Shown piece after piece: positions 8,848 through 17,295 of a stretch of 41,796 nucleotides of DNA; the first letter of the stretch is position 1, and each line of letters begins with the position of its first letter. Made by a program: the position numbers and the translations under genes. The stretch covers positions 35,573 to 77,368 of the forward strand of contig DPJB01000027.1 of the NCBI GenBank assembly GCA_003543245.1, in the 5' to 3' direction. This stretch comes from Moraxellaceae bacterium (GTDB taxonomy: Bacteria; Pseudomonadota; Gammaproteobacteria; Pseudomonadales; Moraxellaceae). The notes beneath the pieces are model-generated. The model was not told the origin of the DNA. It was given only the letters and a program-made list of their open reading frames with translations, and did no database searches.

Positions 8848-9510
8848 ATGCATCGCCTCACTGTACTCATCCTGCTGCTGGGCTCTCTGGCCGGCCAGAC
8901 CATGGCCGAGGACGCAGACAAGGCACGCTGGTACCGCTTCTACAATGACAAGAACCAGCCAACGATCACTGACCGGATCACCGAGGAACACATCGCCCGC
9001 GGCTACGACGCGCTTGACCAGAGCATGCAGGTACTTCGACACGTCCCCGCACAACGGGCACTGACAGCAGAAGAAAACATTGCAGCAAAAGCCCAGCGGG
9101 CGGCTGCCAGCAAACGCGCAGACGATGACAAGCAGTTGCTGCGTCTTTACAGCAAACCGGCAGATGCAGAACACACGCGGGACCGTCAGACTGATGCAAT
9201 CCAGCTTCGTATTGACTTCAGCAGCAGCTCCCTGAACCGTCTGCGCGAAACACGGGCCAAGGAAGCACAACGTGCCGCCGCACTGGAGCGCACTGGCAAG
9301 CCCGTCCCGAAGCCACTGGCAGACAGCATCAGCAATTACGACAAGCAGATCCAGCAGTTGCAGACCGAGATTCAGACCCGCAAAGCCGAACAGGAAAAAG
9401 TTCGCCAGGAGTTTGCACCCATCATCCAGCGACTGAACGAGCTGACCACACCCCCTGCCAGCAATATGCCACGACCCACACCAACGGTAACACCACCAAA
9501 ATCCCGCTGA
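8848..9510 (+). CDS. Secreted coiled-coil protein with DUF4124-like N-terminus
   Basis: This 220-residue protein begins with a signal peptide (hydrophobic LTVLILLLGSLAGQ, likely cleaved after TMA at about residue 20). A short beta-rich segment follows (ARWYRFYNDKNQPTITDRI) resembling DUF4124, which typically reads as an aromatic-rich YxYxDxxG..xxSD stretch. The rest (about 80-195) is a charged alpha-helical coiled coil rich in Gln, Lys, Ala and Arg, and the end is Pro/Thr-rich. It is probably periplasmic. It is transcribed divergently from the permease gene and ends at a strong shared terminator. I do not recognise a specific function; DUF4124 proteins are common but largely uncharacterised. 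Confidence 0.8.
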   Translation: MHRLTVLILLLGSLAGQTMAEDADKARWYRFYNDKNQPTITDRITEEHIARGYDALDQSMQVLRHVPAQRALTAEENIAAKAQRAAASKRADDDKQLLRLYSKPADAEHTRDRQTDAIQLRIDFSSSSLNRLRETRAKEAQRAAALERTGKPVPKPLADSISNYDKQIQQLQTEIQTRKAEQEKVRQEFAPIIQRLNELTTPPASNMPRPTPTVTPPKSR

Positions 9511-9520
9511 CAAACAACAC

Positions 9521-9559
9521 CAATGAAAAAGCCGGCCACCTCAGCCGGCTTTTTCATTG
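9521..9559. terminator. Strong bidirectional intrinsic terminator between the secreted-protein gene and slmA
   Basis: A 16-base-pair perfect stem (CAATGAAAAAGCCGGC with its complement) and a 7-base loop (CACCTCA) carry A5 and T5 flanks inside the arms. The hairpin therefore works in both directions between two convergent genes. It ends the coaBC-to-slmA operon on the minus strand. Confidence 0.93.
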
Positions 9560-9577
9560 GTAGTCATCGGCAATAAA

Positions 9578-10183
9578 TCAGGCGGAAAGTTGCCGAAACA
9601 AGGTTTGCTGGAAATACCGCCACTGGGGCTCCCAATACTCCGTCGGCACCTGGCGGAACCCTGAACGCACAAACCGGCTGATATGCCCCTCAACAAAAGT
9701 CATCAACAGATTGGCCGCCGCACTGCTGGTAATGGTCGTACCCAGATTTTCCTTCAGCTCGGCCTCTCGCAACACCTGCCGGACCTGCGCCTCCAGCCGG
9801 TCAAAAAACTGCACAATGCGAGCCTGCAGACGCTCATGCTCTCCGGTCAGCGCATCCCCATTAAGAATCCTGGTGATACCCGGATTGCGTTCGGCAAACA
9901 TCAGCAGCAGGGAAATAATCTTCTCGCAGCGGACGCGTGCATCCTTTTCTTCCTCAAGAATCAGACCGACACGCGAGAAAACAACCTCTTCGACAAAATC
10001 GATCAAGCCCTCAAACATTCTGGCCTTGCTGGGAAAGTGCCGGTACAAGGCAGCCTCGGTCACCCCTACCTCTTTCGCCAGTGCCGCAGTGGTTATACGC
10101 GCACCTGGCGCGCTCTCCAGCATTGCCGCCAACGCCTGAAGAATATGCTCACGCCTGGAAATCTTTGGTTCAGGAGCAGTCAT
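9578..10183 (-). CDS. slmA: SlmA, nucleoid occlusion factor (TetR family)
   Basis: This 201-residue protein starts at the ATG at 10183, which has a near-perfect GGAGGTGGGC leader; an upstream in-frame start at 10195 is less likely. A TetR-type helix-turn-helix lies at about residues 25-60 (ITTAALAKEVGVTEAALYRH, followed by FPSKARMFEGL), and a helical ligand/FtsZ-binding domain follows. By family SlmA binds specific chromosomal sites and blocks FtsZ ring assembly over the nucleoid. The call is supported by its place at the end of the coaBC-dut-algC-argB-slmA run, as in E. coli (dut-slmA) and Pseudomonas. It is 23 bases downstream of argB. Confidence 0.9.
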   Translation of the reverse strand: MTAPEPKISRREHILQALAAMLESAPGARITTAALAKEVGVTEAALYRHFPSKARMFEGLIDFVEEVVFSRVGLILEEEKDARVRCEKIISLLLMFAERNPGITRILNGDALTGEHERLQARIVQFFDRLEAQVRQVLREAELKENLGTTITSSAAANLLMTFVEGHISRFVRSGFRQVPTEYWEPQWRYFQQTLFRQLSA

Positions 10184-10206
10184 GCCCACCTCCACGACAC
10201 CACCCT

Positions 10207-11127
10207 TCAGGTGGCGCGCTTTCCCTTAATGTTTTTCTTGTTGGAGATGAGCGTCCCCATGCCCTCATCCGTGAACACTTCCAGCAGGGTTGCATGTGGC
10301 ACGCGCCCATCAAAGATATGGGCACTGATCACGCCACTCTTCACCGCATCAAGCGCACAGGCAATCTTCGGCAGCATTCCACCATAGATGGTGCCGTCGG
10401 CAATCAGCTCATCCACATCCGTAGTACTCAATCCTGTGAGCACGTTTTTCTGCTTGTCCATCACGCCTGGAATATTGGTTGCCAGGATCAGCTTTTCTGC
10501 CCTCAGCGCTTCAGCCACCTTGCCCGCCACCAGATCCGCATTAATGTTGTAGGAGGCGCCATCATCACCAACACCAATCGGTGCGATCACTGGAATGAAG
10601 CCGCCATTTACCAGCACATCCAGCACATCGGTCTTGATACCAACCACTTCGCCCACATGCCCGATATCCAGTTGCTCAATGCTGCCATCTTCATTCACAC
10701 GACTGAGAAACATCTTCTTTGCACGAATAAGGTTGCCGTCCTTGCCGGTCAGACCGATGGCACGACCACCATTCTGGTTGATGCGATTGACGATAGCCTT
10801 GTTGACCTTTCCGCCCAGGACCATTTCTGCCACATCCATGGTCTCGTCGTCCGTGACGCGCATACCATCAATGAACTCCGACTCCTTTCCCATGCGCTTG
10901 AGCAGTTCACCGATTTGCGGCCCGCCCCCATGCACCACCACCGGATTTATCCCCACGGTCTTCAGCAGCACGATGTCGCGCGCAAAGGAGTCTTCCGTAT
11001 CATCACCGGTCATGGCATTGCCACCGTATTTCACGACCACCGTCTTGCCATGAAAACGCTGGATATATGGCAGTGCCTCGGTCAGTACCTTGGCAATATT
11101 GAGTGCAGACTCACGCGTCAGCGCCAT
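10207..11127 (-). CDS. argB: Acetylglutamate kinase (ArgB)
   Basis: This 306-residue amino acid kinase fold protein catalyses ATP-dependent phosphorylation of N-acetyl-L-glutamate, the second step of arginine biosynthesis. Seen: the nucleotide-binding VVKYGGNAM segment near residue 32, the substrate loop VVVHGGGPQIGELL with its GGG, and a nucleotide/substrate loop NINADLVAGKVAEAL. The length and N-terminal helix (RESALNIAKVLTEALPYIQ) are those of the hexameric, arginine-sensitive type found in pseudomonads; the N-terminal helix is the known determinant of hexamer formation in that family. It lies 16 bases downstream of algC. Confidence 0.96.
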   Translation of the reverse strand: MALTRESALNIAKVLTEALPYIQRFHGKTVVVKYGGNAMTGDDTEDSFARDIVLLKTVGINPVVVHGGGPQIGELLKRMGKESEFIDGMRVTDDETMDVAEMVLGGKVNKAIVNRINQNGGRAIGLTGKDGNLIRAKKMFLSRVNEDGSIEQLDIGHVGEVVGIKTDVLDVLVNGGFIPVIAPIGVGDDGASYNINADLVAGKVAEALRAEKLILATNIPGVMDKQKNVLTGLSTTDVDELIADGTIYGGMLPKIACALDAVKSGVISAHIFDGRVPHATLLEVFTDEGMGTLISNKKNIKGKRAT

Positions 11128-11143
11128 CTTCGTTTCTCACCAG

Positions 11144-13684
11144 TCAAAAGGGAATTTCAAGCGAACTGTCGACACTGGCCAGCAGCGTACGGAAGCGTGA
11201 CTGCACTGCCGCCAACGCAGCAGGCGTCCGCCCTTCAAACCGGGCCACAATGCAGGGGGATGTGTTGGATGCGCGAACCAGCCCCCACGCATCCGGCAAC
11301 TCGACGCGCAAGCCATCAATCGTGATGATATTGGCATCGGAGAATTTTGCCTTGGCCTTCATGGCCTCAACTAGAGCAAACTTCTTTGCATCCGGCACAG
11401 GAATATTGATCTCCGGCGTTGAGGGATTCTCCGGAAACTCTGCAAATACTGCATCTGCATCATCACTTTCAAGAGACAGAATTTCCAGCAATCGCCCTGC
11501 TGCATAAATGGCATCATCAAAACCAAACCAGCGGTCATTGAAGAAAATATGGCCACTCATTTCGCCAGCCAGTGCCGCACCGGTTTCCTTGAGCTTGCTC
11601 TTGATGAAGGAGTGCCCGGTCTTGCTCATTACCGGGCGTCCACCAAGCCGACTGATCAATGCACCAAGATCGCGCGTGCATTTGACATCAAAAATGATGT
11701 CGGCACCGGGGTTTGTGGTCAGTACATGCTTGGAAAGAAGCATCATCAGACGATCCGGGTAAATGTTCTTGCCACTGGCGGTAACAACACCAATCCGGTC
11801 ACCATCACCATCAAATGCAATGCCAATGTCGGCATTGTTTGCCGCTACCACACCCATCAGGTCTTCAAGGTTCTCCGGCTTGCTTGGATCTGGGTGATGA
11901 TTGGGAAACTTCCCGTCCACTTCACAGAAAAGCGGCACCACCTCACACCCCATCGCCTCAAGTACACGAGGAGCAATAACGCCGGCTATGCCGTTACCGG
12001 CATCAACAACCACCCTCAATGGGCGTGCCAGCACGATATCGCCCGTGACCCGATCAATATAATCCTGCGCCACATTCTGCTGCGAGAGTGCGCCGGCGCC
12101 CCCGGAATAGTTCCCCGTCTCAATTCGCTGGCGCAGGGACTGTATTTCGTCTCCTGCCAGCGTGTCATTGGCAATCATGATCTTGAAGCCGTTGTAGTTA
12201 CCCGGATTGTGGCTGCCAGTAATCATAACGCCCGTGCCAGTACCAATGATCTTGGTAGCAAAATAAAGCACCGGCGTCGGCACCATGCCGACATCAATCA
12301 CATCCCGGCCACTGGCGCGCAAACCTTCAATCAGGGCGGCATTCATCTGCATTCCTGACAGCCGACCATCCCGGCCAACCACCACAACCTGCTCGCCGCG
12401 GGCAACTGCCTCACTGCCGATGGCCAGGCCAATCTTGCGGGCAACGGCCTCGGTGAGCCCCTCACCAACGACACCCCGGATATCGTAGGCCCGGAAAATT
12501 TCTGCCGGCACAGGCACACTGTCACTTCCGGGCGCAGCGGCCTGCGACGGGGCTTTTGCCGGCGTCGATTTTGCTGGCACCGGAGCCCCGCCAAGCAATG
12601 CCGACGAATCTGCAGCAATGGAAAGATCGCCCAACTCATCATGATACTCTGCCGACTTCACATCAACCTTGCCGGCACGCAACTCTGCACCGTACTGCTC
12701 AACGCTGGACAGCACGGATGCGCAGACCTTGAAATTCATGTTGATCTTGTTGCGCGTGCCATAACGGAAATAATTTTCACAAAAGCTGTCCATTGCCTCT
12801 GCATCCTCGCGCAGCCGCTTTTGGAGCATGAGCAGCATGACCAGCAACAATCCGCCGACCAGCAGCACCGACACCACGCCCAGGCCAAGCACCATGAGTG
12901 ACACGGGATTATCACGACCCAGCGTCTTTACCGGAGCAAACCGGACCTCCCAGCCAGGATTACGCGAAGGCGAAACAGCCTCAACAACGCCCTCCACCTC
13001 GGGCGCATCACCGGCCGTGAGGATTATTGCCCTTTCACTACCATTACGTTGCACCAGTTCAAACTTGCCCGCCTCTGGTGCAAACCTGGTCAGCGCAGTG
13101 GACAGCGGCTTGAACGGCATGCTGAGCAGCAAAACGCCAACCATGTTTGTGCCATCACTGACGGGACGCGCAAACGTCACCACCTGGTCTTTTTCGTAAA
13201 AGGAGATCTCCGGCGTCACCTTTGCCCCGGCCGCCACGCGCAACACCATGTCCTGGTGCGCAAAACTCAAGCCATTGGGTACTGCCGGATCAAGCTTTGC
13301 ATTCACAACCCGTGCGTATACGGCACCGGGATACCGGGCCGTCAGCGTATTGGACTCGGCCGTCTCAAGCACATAAGGCAACAACGCAGAATCACTCAGG
13401 GACGATACCGTGGACTCATGCGTACCCAGATAGGCATCCAGCGTTTCCAGATAATGCTGCCGGTAAACCGTAGTCATTGCGTCATGCTGCTGGCGTGCCG
13501 CAACATCCACCAGATAATACAGGCTACCCATCACCGCCAGCAGCAGGACAACTGCCGCAAGCAAACTTGGCAAGCCCGCCTGCAGAGGCGTTTTTGCACG
13601 CCGCTCACTGGCCGGGCGAGTGGTCTTTTTCTCTGGCTTGCTCTCGTTGCCACTCTCGGCTTTTTTCTTTTTACCCAGCACCAT
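11144..13684 (-). CDS. algC: Phosphomannomutase/phosphoglucomutase AlgC with membrane-anchored N-terminal extension
   Basis: This 846-residue protein is a fusion of two parts. Residues 1-392 hold a Lys-rich cytoplasmic start, a transmembrane helix (about 37-60), a likely periplasmic region (61-262), a second transmembrane helix (about 262-287) and an Ala/Pro-rich linker. Residues about 393-846 are a complete alpha-D-phosphohexomutase: catalytic Ser491 in TGSHNPGNYNGF, metal site DGDGDR, sugar-binding GEMSGHIFF and phosphate-binding RASNTSP. It interconverts mannose or glucose 1- and 6-phosphates for exopolysaccharide and LPS precursors. Long AlgC versions with such an N-terminus are known in Pseudomonas, so this is likely genuine. 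GGGGG lies upstream of the ATG. It is 35 bases downstream of dut. Confidence 0.93.
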   Translation of the reverse strand: MVLGKKKKAESGNESKPEKKTTRPASERRAKTPLQAGLPSLLAAVVLLLAVMGSLYYLVDVAARQQHDAMTTVYRQHYLETLDAYLGTHESTVSSLSDSALLPYVLETAESNTLTARYPGAVYARVVNAKLDPAVPNGLSFAHQDMVLRVAAGAKVTPEISFYEKDQVVTFARPVSDGTNMVGVLLLSMPFKPLSTALTRFAPEAGKFELVQRNGSERAIILTAGDAPEVEGVVEAVSPSRNPGWEVRFAPVKTLGRDNPVSLMVLGLGVVSVLLVGGLLLVMLLMLQKRLREDAEAMDSFCENYFRYGTRNKINMNFKVCASVLSSVEQYGAELRAGKVDVKSAEYHDELGDLSIAADSSALLGGAPVPAKSTPAKAPSQAAAPGSDSVPVPAEIFRAYDIRGVVGEGLTEAVARKIGLAIGSEAVARGEQVVVVGRDGRLSGMQMNAALIEGLRASGRDVIDVGMVPTPVLYFATKIIGTGTGVMITGSHNPGNYNGFKIMIANDTLAGDEIQSLRQRIETGNYSGGAGALSQQNVAQDYIDRVTGDIVLARPLRVVVDAGNGIAGVIAPRVLEAMGCEVVPLFCEVDGKFPNHHPDPSKPENLEDLMGVVAANNADIGIAFDGDGDRIGVVTASGKNIYPDRLMMLLSKHVLTTNPGADIIFDVKCTRDLGALISRLGGRPVMSKTGHSFIKSKLKETGAALAGEMSGHIFFNDRWFGFDDAIYAAGRLLEILSLESDDADAVFAEFPENPSTPEINIPVPDAKKFALVEAMKAKAKFSDANIITIDGLRVELPDAWGLVRASNTSPCIVARFEGRTPAALAAVQSRFRTLLASVDSSLEIPF

Positions 13685-13719
13685 ACGTCCCCCGCTAAAT
13701 CCTGCCGCCAGAAAAGCCG

Positions 13720-14178
13720 TTAATGCCGGCCCGACGAACCAAATCCACCCGCGCCACGAGCACTGGCATCAAAATCGTCCACCATCCGGAAATCTGCCTG
13801 CACAACTGGCACCAGCACATACTGTGCAATGCGCTCACCTGGCTGAATGGTGAAATCTTCCTTGCCGCGATTCCAGCACGACACCATGAGCTCGCCCTGA
13901 TAATCGGAATCAATCAGACCGACCAGATTACCCAGCACAATGCCGTGCTTGTGCCCCAGCCCCGAACGAGGCAGCACCAGTCCGGCAAACGCATGGTCGG
14001 CAATGTGTATGGCAAGGCCGGTACGGATCAGGTGGGTTTCACCCGGGGCAAGCACCAGTGGTGCATCCAGACAGGCGCGCAGATCAAGCCCGGCCGAACC
14101 CTCGGTCGCATAGGCAGGCAACGGAAACTCGTTACCGATGCGTGCATCCAGGATTTTCACATCCACGGTTTTCTTCAT
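13720..14178 (-). CDS. dut: dUTP diphosphatase (Dut)
   Basis: This 152-residue trimeric-type dUTPase has the conserved motifs in order: EGSAGLDLRA (motif 1), PRSGLGHKHGI (motif 2), NLVGLIDSDYQGE (motif 3), PGERIAQYVL (motif 4) and the glycine-rich C-terminal RGAGGFGSSGRH (motif 5). It hydrolyses dUTP to dUMP and pyrophosphate, keeping uracil out of DNA and supplying dTMP synthesis. The ATG at 14178 (MKKTVDVKI) is preferred over the upstream in-frame codon at 14193 because AAGGACAG precedes it. It lies 47 bases downstream of coaBC, the classic coaBC-dut pairing. Confidence 0.96.
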   Translation of the reverse strand: MKKTVDVKILDARIGNEFPLPAYATEGSAGLDLRACLDAPLVLAPGETHLIRTGLAIHIADHAFAGLVLPRSGLGHKHGIVLGNLVGLIDSDYQGELMVSCWNRGKEDFTIQPGERIAQYVLVPVVQADFRMVDDFDASARGAGGFGSSGRH

Positions 14179-14225
14179 GTTCTGTCCTTGCAAAAAATCA
14201 GCAGTAACTGCACATCAATCAAAAA

Positions 14226-15428
14226 TCACTTCTGCAGGAGTCGCTCAGCCAGCAATTCCACCAGCTGCCGCGCAATAACGGTCTTGCCCGCCTTGTCCAG
14301 ATGCCGGTCACCATCAGCCCAGATCACCGTCAGGGCATTGTCATCGCTCTGGAATCCGATATCGGCACGCGCCACATCATTGCAGGCAATCATGTCGAGT
14401 TTCTTGCGCAACAGCTTCTCGCGCGCATGCTCGATGACCTTCTCGGTTTCTGCAGCAAACCCCAGCACAAACGGGCGATCCGGCCGTGCCGCAATGGTCG
14501 CCACAATATCAGGATTCTTGATCAGCTCGAGCGCGATCACATCGGCCGACTTCTTTATCTTCTGCTCGGCCACACGCGCCGGACGGTAATCCGCCACTGC
14601 TGCAGTCGCCACAAAAACATCTGCACCTTCTACGGCTGCTTGCGCCGCCAGCAACATCTCGTCGGCGCTCACCACATTCACCCGCCTCAGCCTCGCCGGG
14701 GTGGGCAGGCTGACCGGGCCGGCGATCAGCGTCACACGTGCACCCGCCTCTACGCAGGCCTCGGCAATGGCAAAACCCATCTTGCCGGAGCTGTGGTTGC
14801 TGAGGTAACGCACGGGATCCAGCGCCTCACGCGTTGGCCCTGCGGTAATCACGACATGACGCCCGGTGAGCAAGCCGCTCTCGAACTGGTCCGCACAGGC
14901 ATTGGCCAGCTCGACAGACTCCAGCATGCGGCCCTCGCCGACATCGCCGCAGGCCTGGCTGCCCGCTGCCGGACCGAAAACCGCCACGCCCCGGGCCTGC
15001 AATGTCGCCAGATTGGCGCGGGTTGCCGGCGCCGCCCACATCTGCTGGTTCATGGCTGGCGCCACCGCCAGCTTTGCCTTTGTTGCCAGCCAGAGGGTGG
15101 TCAGCAGGTCATTGGCCACGCCCTGTGCCAGCCGCGCCAGACAGTCGGCCGAGGCTGGCGCCACCAGCACCAGATCCGCCCAGCGGGCCAGTTCGATATG
15201 CCCCATCGCTGCCTCGGCTGCAGGGTCCAGCAAGTCGGTATGCACCGGATTGCCGGACAGCGCCTGTAGCGTCAGTGGCGTAATAAAGGATTGGGCTGCC
15301 GCGGTCATCACCACCTGCACCTCGGCACCGGCATCACGCAGGCGGCGGATCAGGTCGGCACTCTTGTAGGCAGCAATACCTCCGGACACTCCGAGCACAA
15401 TGCGTTTGTTGGCAAGACGTGCAGTCAT
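14226..15428 (-). CDS. coaBC: Bifunctional phosphopantothenoylcysteine decarboxylase / phosphopantothenate-cysteine ligase
   Basis: This 400-residue protein is of normal family length when started at the ATG at 15428. The N-terminal CoaC half is a flavoprotein with LGVSGGIAAYKSADL at the start, PAMNQQMW, and the substrate clamp with active Cys in ACGDVGEGRMLE. The C-terminal CoaB half begins near ITAGPTREALDPVRYLSNHS and carries the dimer/ligase signature SSGKMGFA. Together they convert 4'-phosphopantothenate to 4'-phosphopantetheine for coenzyme A. An open frame reaches to 16202 but overlaps radC antisense and is discounted; an ATG at 15458 is a possible alternative start. It is first gene of the minus-strand operon and divergent from radC. 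Confidence 0.95.
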   Translation of the reverse strand: MTARLANKRIVLGVSGGIAAYKSADLIRRLRDAGAEVQVVMTAAAQSFITPLTLQALSGNPVHTDLLDPAAEAAMGHIELARWADLVLVAPASADCLARLAQGVANDLLTTLWLATKAKLAVAPAMNQQMWAAPATRANLATLQARGVAVFGPAAGSQACGDVGEGRMLESVELANACADQFESGLLTGRHVVITAGPTREALDPVRYLSNHSSGKMGFAIAEACVEAGARVTLIAGPVSLPTPARLRRVNVVSADEMLLAAQAAVEGADVFVATAAVADYRPARVAEQKIKKSADVIALELIKNPDIVATIAARPDRPFVLGFAAETEKVIEHAREKLLRKKLDMIACNDVARADIGFQSDDNALTVIWADGDRHLDKAGKTVIARQLVELLAERLLQK

Positions 15429-15581
15429 GGGCAATCCATCATGGCGATTCAGCATGGGTAATTCATGGCGTCGAATGAAGGTGACGCAAAGAGAGCGTAA
15501 AGATACCATCCGCCCGCACACTAGCGTAGCGCAGACATGGAAAAAGTCAGCGCCTACTGACCGGCAAGGAGGCCGATCACA

Positions 15582-16256
15582 ATGCCCATCACCGACTGGC
15601 CGGAGGCAGAACGCCCCCGGGAAAAGCTCATTGCCAACGGCGCCGACAGCCTCTCGGACGCCGAACTGCTTGCCCTGTTCATACGCACCGGCATGAAAGG
15701 GCGTACCGCGCTGGACCTGGCCCGCGACTGGATCACCACATTTGGCAGCCTGCGCGGCGTGCTGGACGCCAGCGCCCGCGAACTCACCGCCCTGCCCGGC
15801 CTGGGCCCCGCCAAGTTTGCCGAACTGCAGGCCGCTCTCGAGCTGGGCCGCCGTCATCTCGCCACCACACTGGAGCGTCATGACGTCATGAGCAGCCCCG
15901 AGGCCACCCGGCATTTTCTCAGCTCGCGCCTGCGCGGCCGGCGCCACGAAGTATTTGCCATCCTGTTCCTGGACAACCAGCACCGCCTGATCGCCTTCGA
16001 AGAACTTTTCCAGGGCACGCTCGATGCCTGCAGCGTGCACCCCCGGCAGGTTGTGGAGCGCGCCCTGATTCTCAATGCCGCCGCCGTCATCCTGTCGCAC
16101 AACCACCCGTCGGGCGTGGCCGAGCCCTCGGGAGCCGACCGCCACATTACAGACCGGCTGCGCGAAGCACTTGGCCTGATCGAGGTCCGGGTGCTGGATC
16201 ATCTGGTTGTAGGCGAAGGGCGCCCCGTGTCGTTTGCCGAGCGCGGCTGGCTCTAG
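15582..16256 (+). CDS. radC: RadC/YicR family JAB-domain protein
   Basis: This 224-residue protein has an N-terminal UPF0758 helix-hairpin-helix part (ELLALFIRTG, then LTALPGLGPAKFAELQAALE) and a C-terminal JAB1/MPN-like metalloprotease fold with the motif LSHNHPSGVAEPSGAD. By family it was once linked to recombinational repair, but its biochemical role is unsettled. AAGGAGG lies upstream of the ATG. Its place between coaBC (divergent) and rpmB-rpmG matches E. coli and Pseudomonas. Confidence 0.93.
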   Translation: MPITDWPEAERPREKLIANGADSLSDAELLALFIRTGMKGRTALDLARDWITTFGSLRGVLDASARELTALPGLGPAKFAELQAALELGRRHLATTLERHDVMSSPEATRHFLSSRLRGRRHEVFAILFLDNQHRLIAFEELFQGTLDACSVHPRQVVERALILNAAAVILSHNHPSGVAEPSGADRHITDRLREALGLIEVRVLDHLVVGEGRPVSFAERGWL

Positions 16257-16259
16257 GTC

Positions 16260-16287
16260 TTGCCTTGGGCTTTTATACGGATACGAT
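16260..16287 (+). promoter_or_regulatory. Candidate sigma70 promoter for tRNA-Ala
   Basis: TTGCCT (16260-16265), a 16-base spacer and TACGAT (16282-16287) lie about 24 bases before the mature tRNA start, right after the radC stop. The match is by eye. Confidence 0.45.
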
Positions 16288-16310
16288 AAAGTGTCGATGT
16301 TGACGTAGCC

Positions 16311-16386
<76 letters not shown>

Positions 16387-16730
16387 ATAAAATCAATTGG
16401 TTACAAGACAAGGCTCCCTGCCAGCAAAACCCCATCGATTTTTTATCCAAATACTGACAATTTATGTGGATGGGCATATGGATGGGTAATTGATAGCTCC
16501 CGAGTGAATCCCACACGTGGACCGCTCAAAAATCCCTCAATACCTGGCATAACGCCGCCGTGTCGCCTCTTATACCGGCACAATGGCCGTTTCCACCCTG
16601 CCATCTTCCTGCATCTCCGGCATTGCTCCGGTCGGGGAGTTCTGGTATAAATCGCACCCCTTGAAATGCGCCGGCCCTTTTTCCCCGGCGCCAGCGCCTT
16701 TTGCGGGCGGAATGCGTCGCGGAGTTCATC
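16387..16730. other. Gene-free stretch between tRNA-Ala and rpmB
   Basis: These 344 bases hold no supported gene. The first half is more AT-rich than the surroundings and contains a short tandem duplication (TGGATGGGCA then TGGATGGGTA, about 16467-16489). The second half holds the likely rpmB promoter. No integrase, no copy of the tRNA 3' end and no insertion sequence ends are visible. Confidence 0.6.
16623..16651 (+). promoter_or_regulatory. Candidate sigma70 promoter for rpmB-rpmG
   Basis: TTGCTC (16623-16628), a 17-base spacer and TATAAA (16646-16651) lie 79 bases before the rpmB start. The leader after it is GC-rich. Confidence 0.6.
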
Positions 16731-16967
16731 ATGTCCAAGGTTTGCCAGGTTACCGGAAAGCGTCCAATCGTCGGTAACAACGTTTCTCACTCGAACATCA
16801 AGACCAAGCGTCGCTTCGAGCCGAATCTGCACTATCACCGTTTCTGGCTGGAAAGCGAGAAGCGCTTTGTACGTCTGCGCGTTTCCAGCAAGGGCATGCG
16901 CATCATCGACAAACTGGGTGTAGAGGCCATTGTGGCTGATCTGCGCGCCCAGGGCGTAAAATTCTAA
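16731..16967 (+). CDS. rpmB: 50S ribosomal protein L28
   Basis: This 78-residue basic protein opens MSKVCQVTGKRPIVGNNVSH and continues SNIKTKRRFEPNLHYHRFW, the hallmark of bacterial L28. The ATG at 16731 gives the standard N-terminus; a longer in-frame extension from 16701 is not needed. It is a component of the large ribosomal subunit. It is followed 25 bases later by rpmG, the usual L28-L33 pair. Confidence 0.97.
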   Translation: MSKVCQVTGKRPIVGNNVSHSNIKTKRRFEPNLHYHRFWLESEKRFVRLRVSSKGMRIIDKLGVEAIVADLRAQGVKF

Positions 16968-16992
16968 CCAGCTCTTCTCAGGAGACTAAGCC

Positions 16993-17148
16993 ATGCGTGA
17001 CAAGATCCGTCTCGTGTCGAGCGCCGGTACCGGCTACTTCTACACCACGACCAAGAACAAGCGTACCAAGCCGGAAAAGCTTGAGATCAAGAAGTTTGAT
17101 CCCAAGATTCGCCAGCACGTGATCTTCAAGGAAGCCAAGATCAAGTAA
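16993..17148 (+). CDS. rpmG: 50S ribosomal protein L33
   Basis: This 51-residue gene reads MRDKIRLVSSAGTGYFYTTT, then KNKRTKPEKLEIKKFDPKIR and ends KEAKIK. It lacks the paired CxxC motifs, so it is the zinc-independent (C-minus) form of L33. GGAG lies about 9 bases before the ATG. It is cotranscribed with rpmB and followed by a strong terminator. Confidence 0.97.
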   Translation: MRDKIRLVSSAGTGYFYTTTKNKRTKPEKLEIKKFDPKIRQHVIFKEAKIK

Positions 17149-17166
17149 TTGGTCTGCATCCTCTCT

Positions 17167-17200
17167 CGTAAAAAAGCCCGGCATGCCGGGCTTTTTTACG
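17167..17200. terminator. Perfectly palindromic intrinsic terminator after rpmG
   Basis: The 34 bases are an exact palindrome: A6, GCCCGG, central GCATGC, CCGGGC's complement and T6. The symmetry lets it act on both strands; it ends the rpmB-rpmG transcript. Confidence 0.93.
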
Positions 17201-17295
17201 TCCGGACCATGCCTTGTTGACTTCCCGGGGCCACCCCGGCCTCCGCATAATCAGGCTCCGTTGGCGCCCGTCCGCCGTCACAGGAATCGCCAGCA

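Noticed and set aside
8014..9513. 499-residue version of the TauE/SafE permease
   Set aside because: The extension is antisense to the secreted coiled-coil gene, which has a good signal peptide and terminator; the normal permease start is at 8778.
14226..16202. 658-residue version of CoaBC
   Set aside because: The extra N-terminal part is antisense to radC and lacks similarity to anything; the 400-residue form from 15428 matches the family length.
16387..16620. Possible integrated-element remnant next to the tRNA
   Set aside because: No integrase fragment, no repeated tRNA 3' end and no insertion sequence termini were found, so it is listed only as a gene-free stretch.
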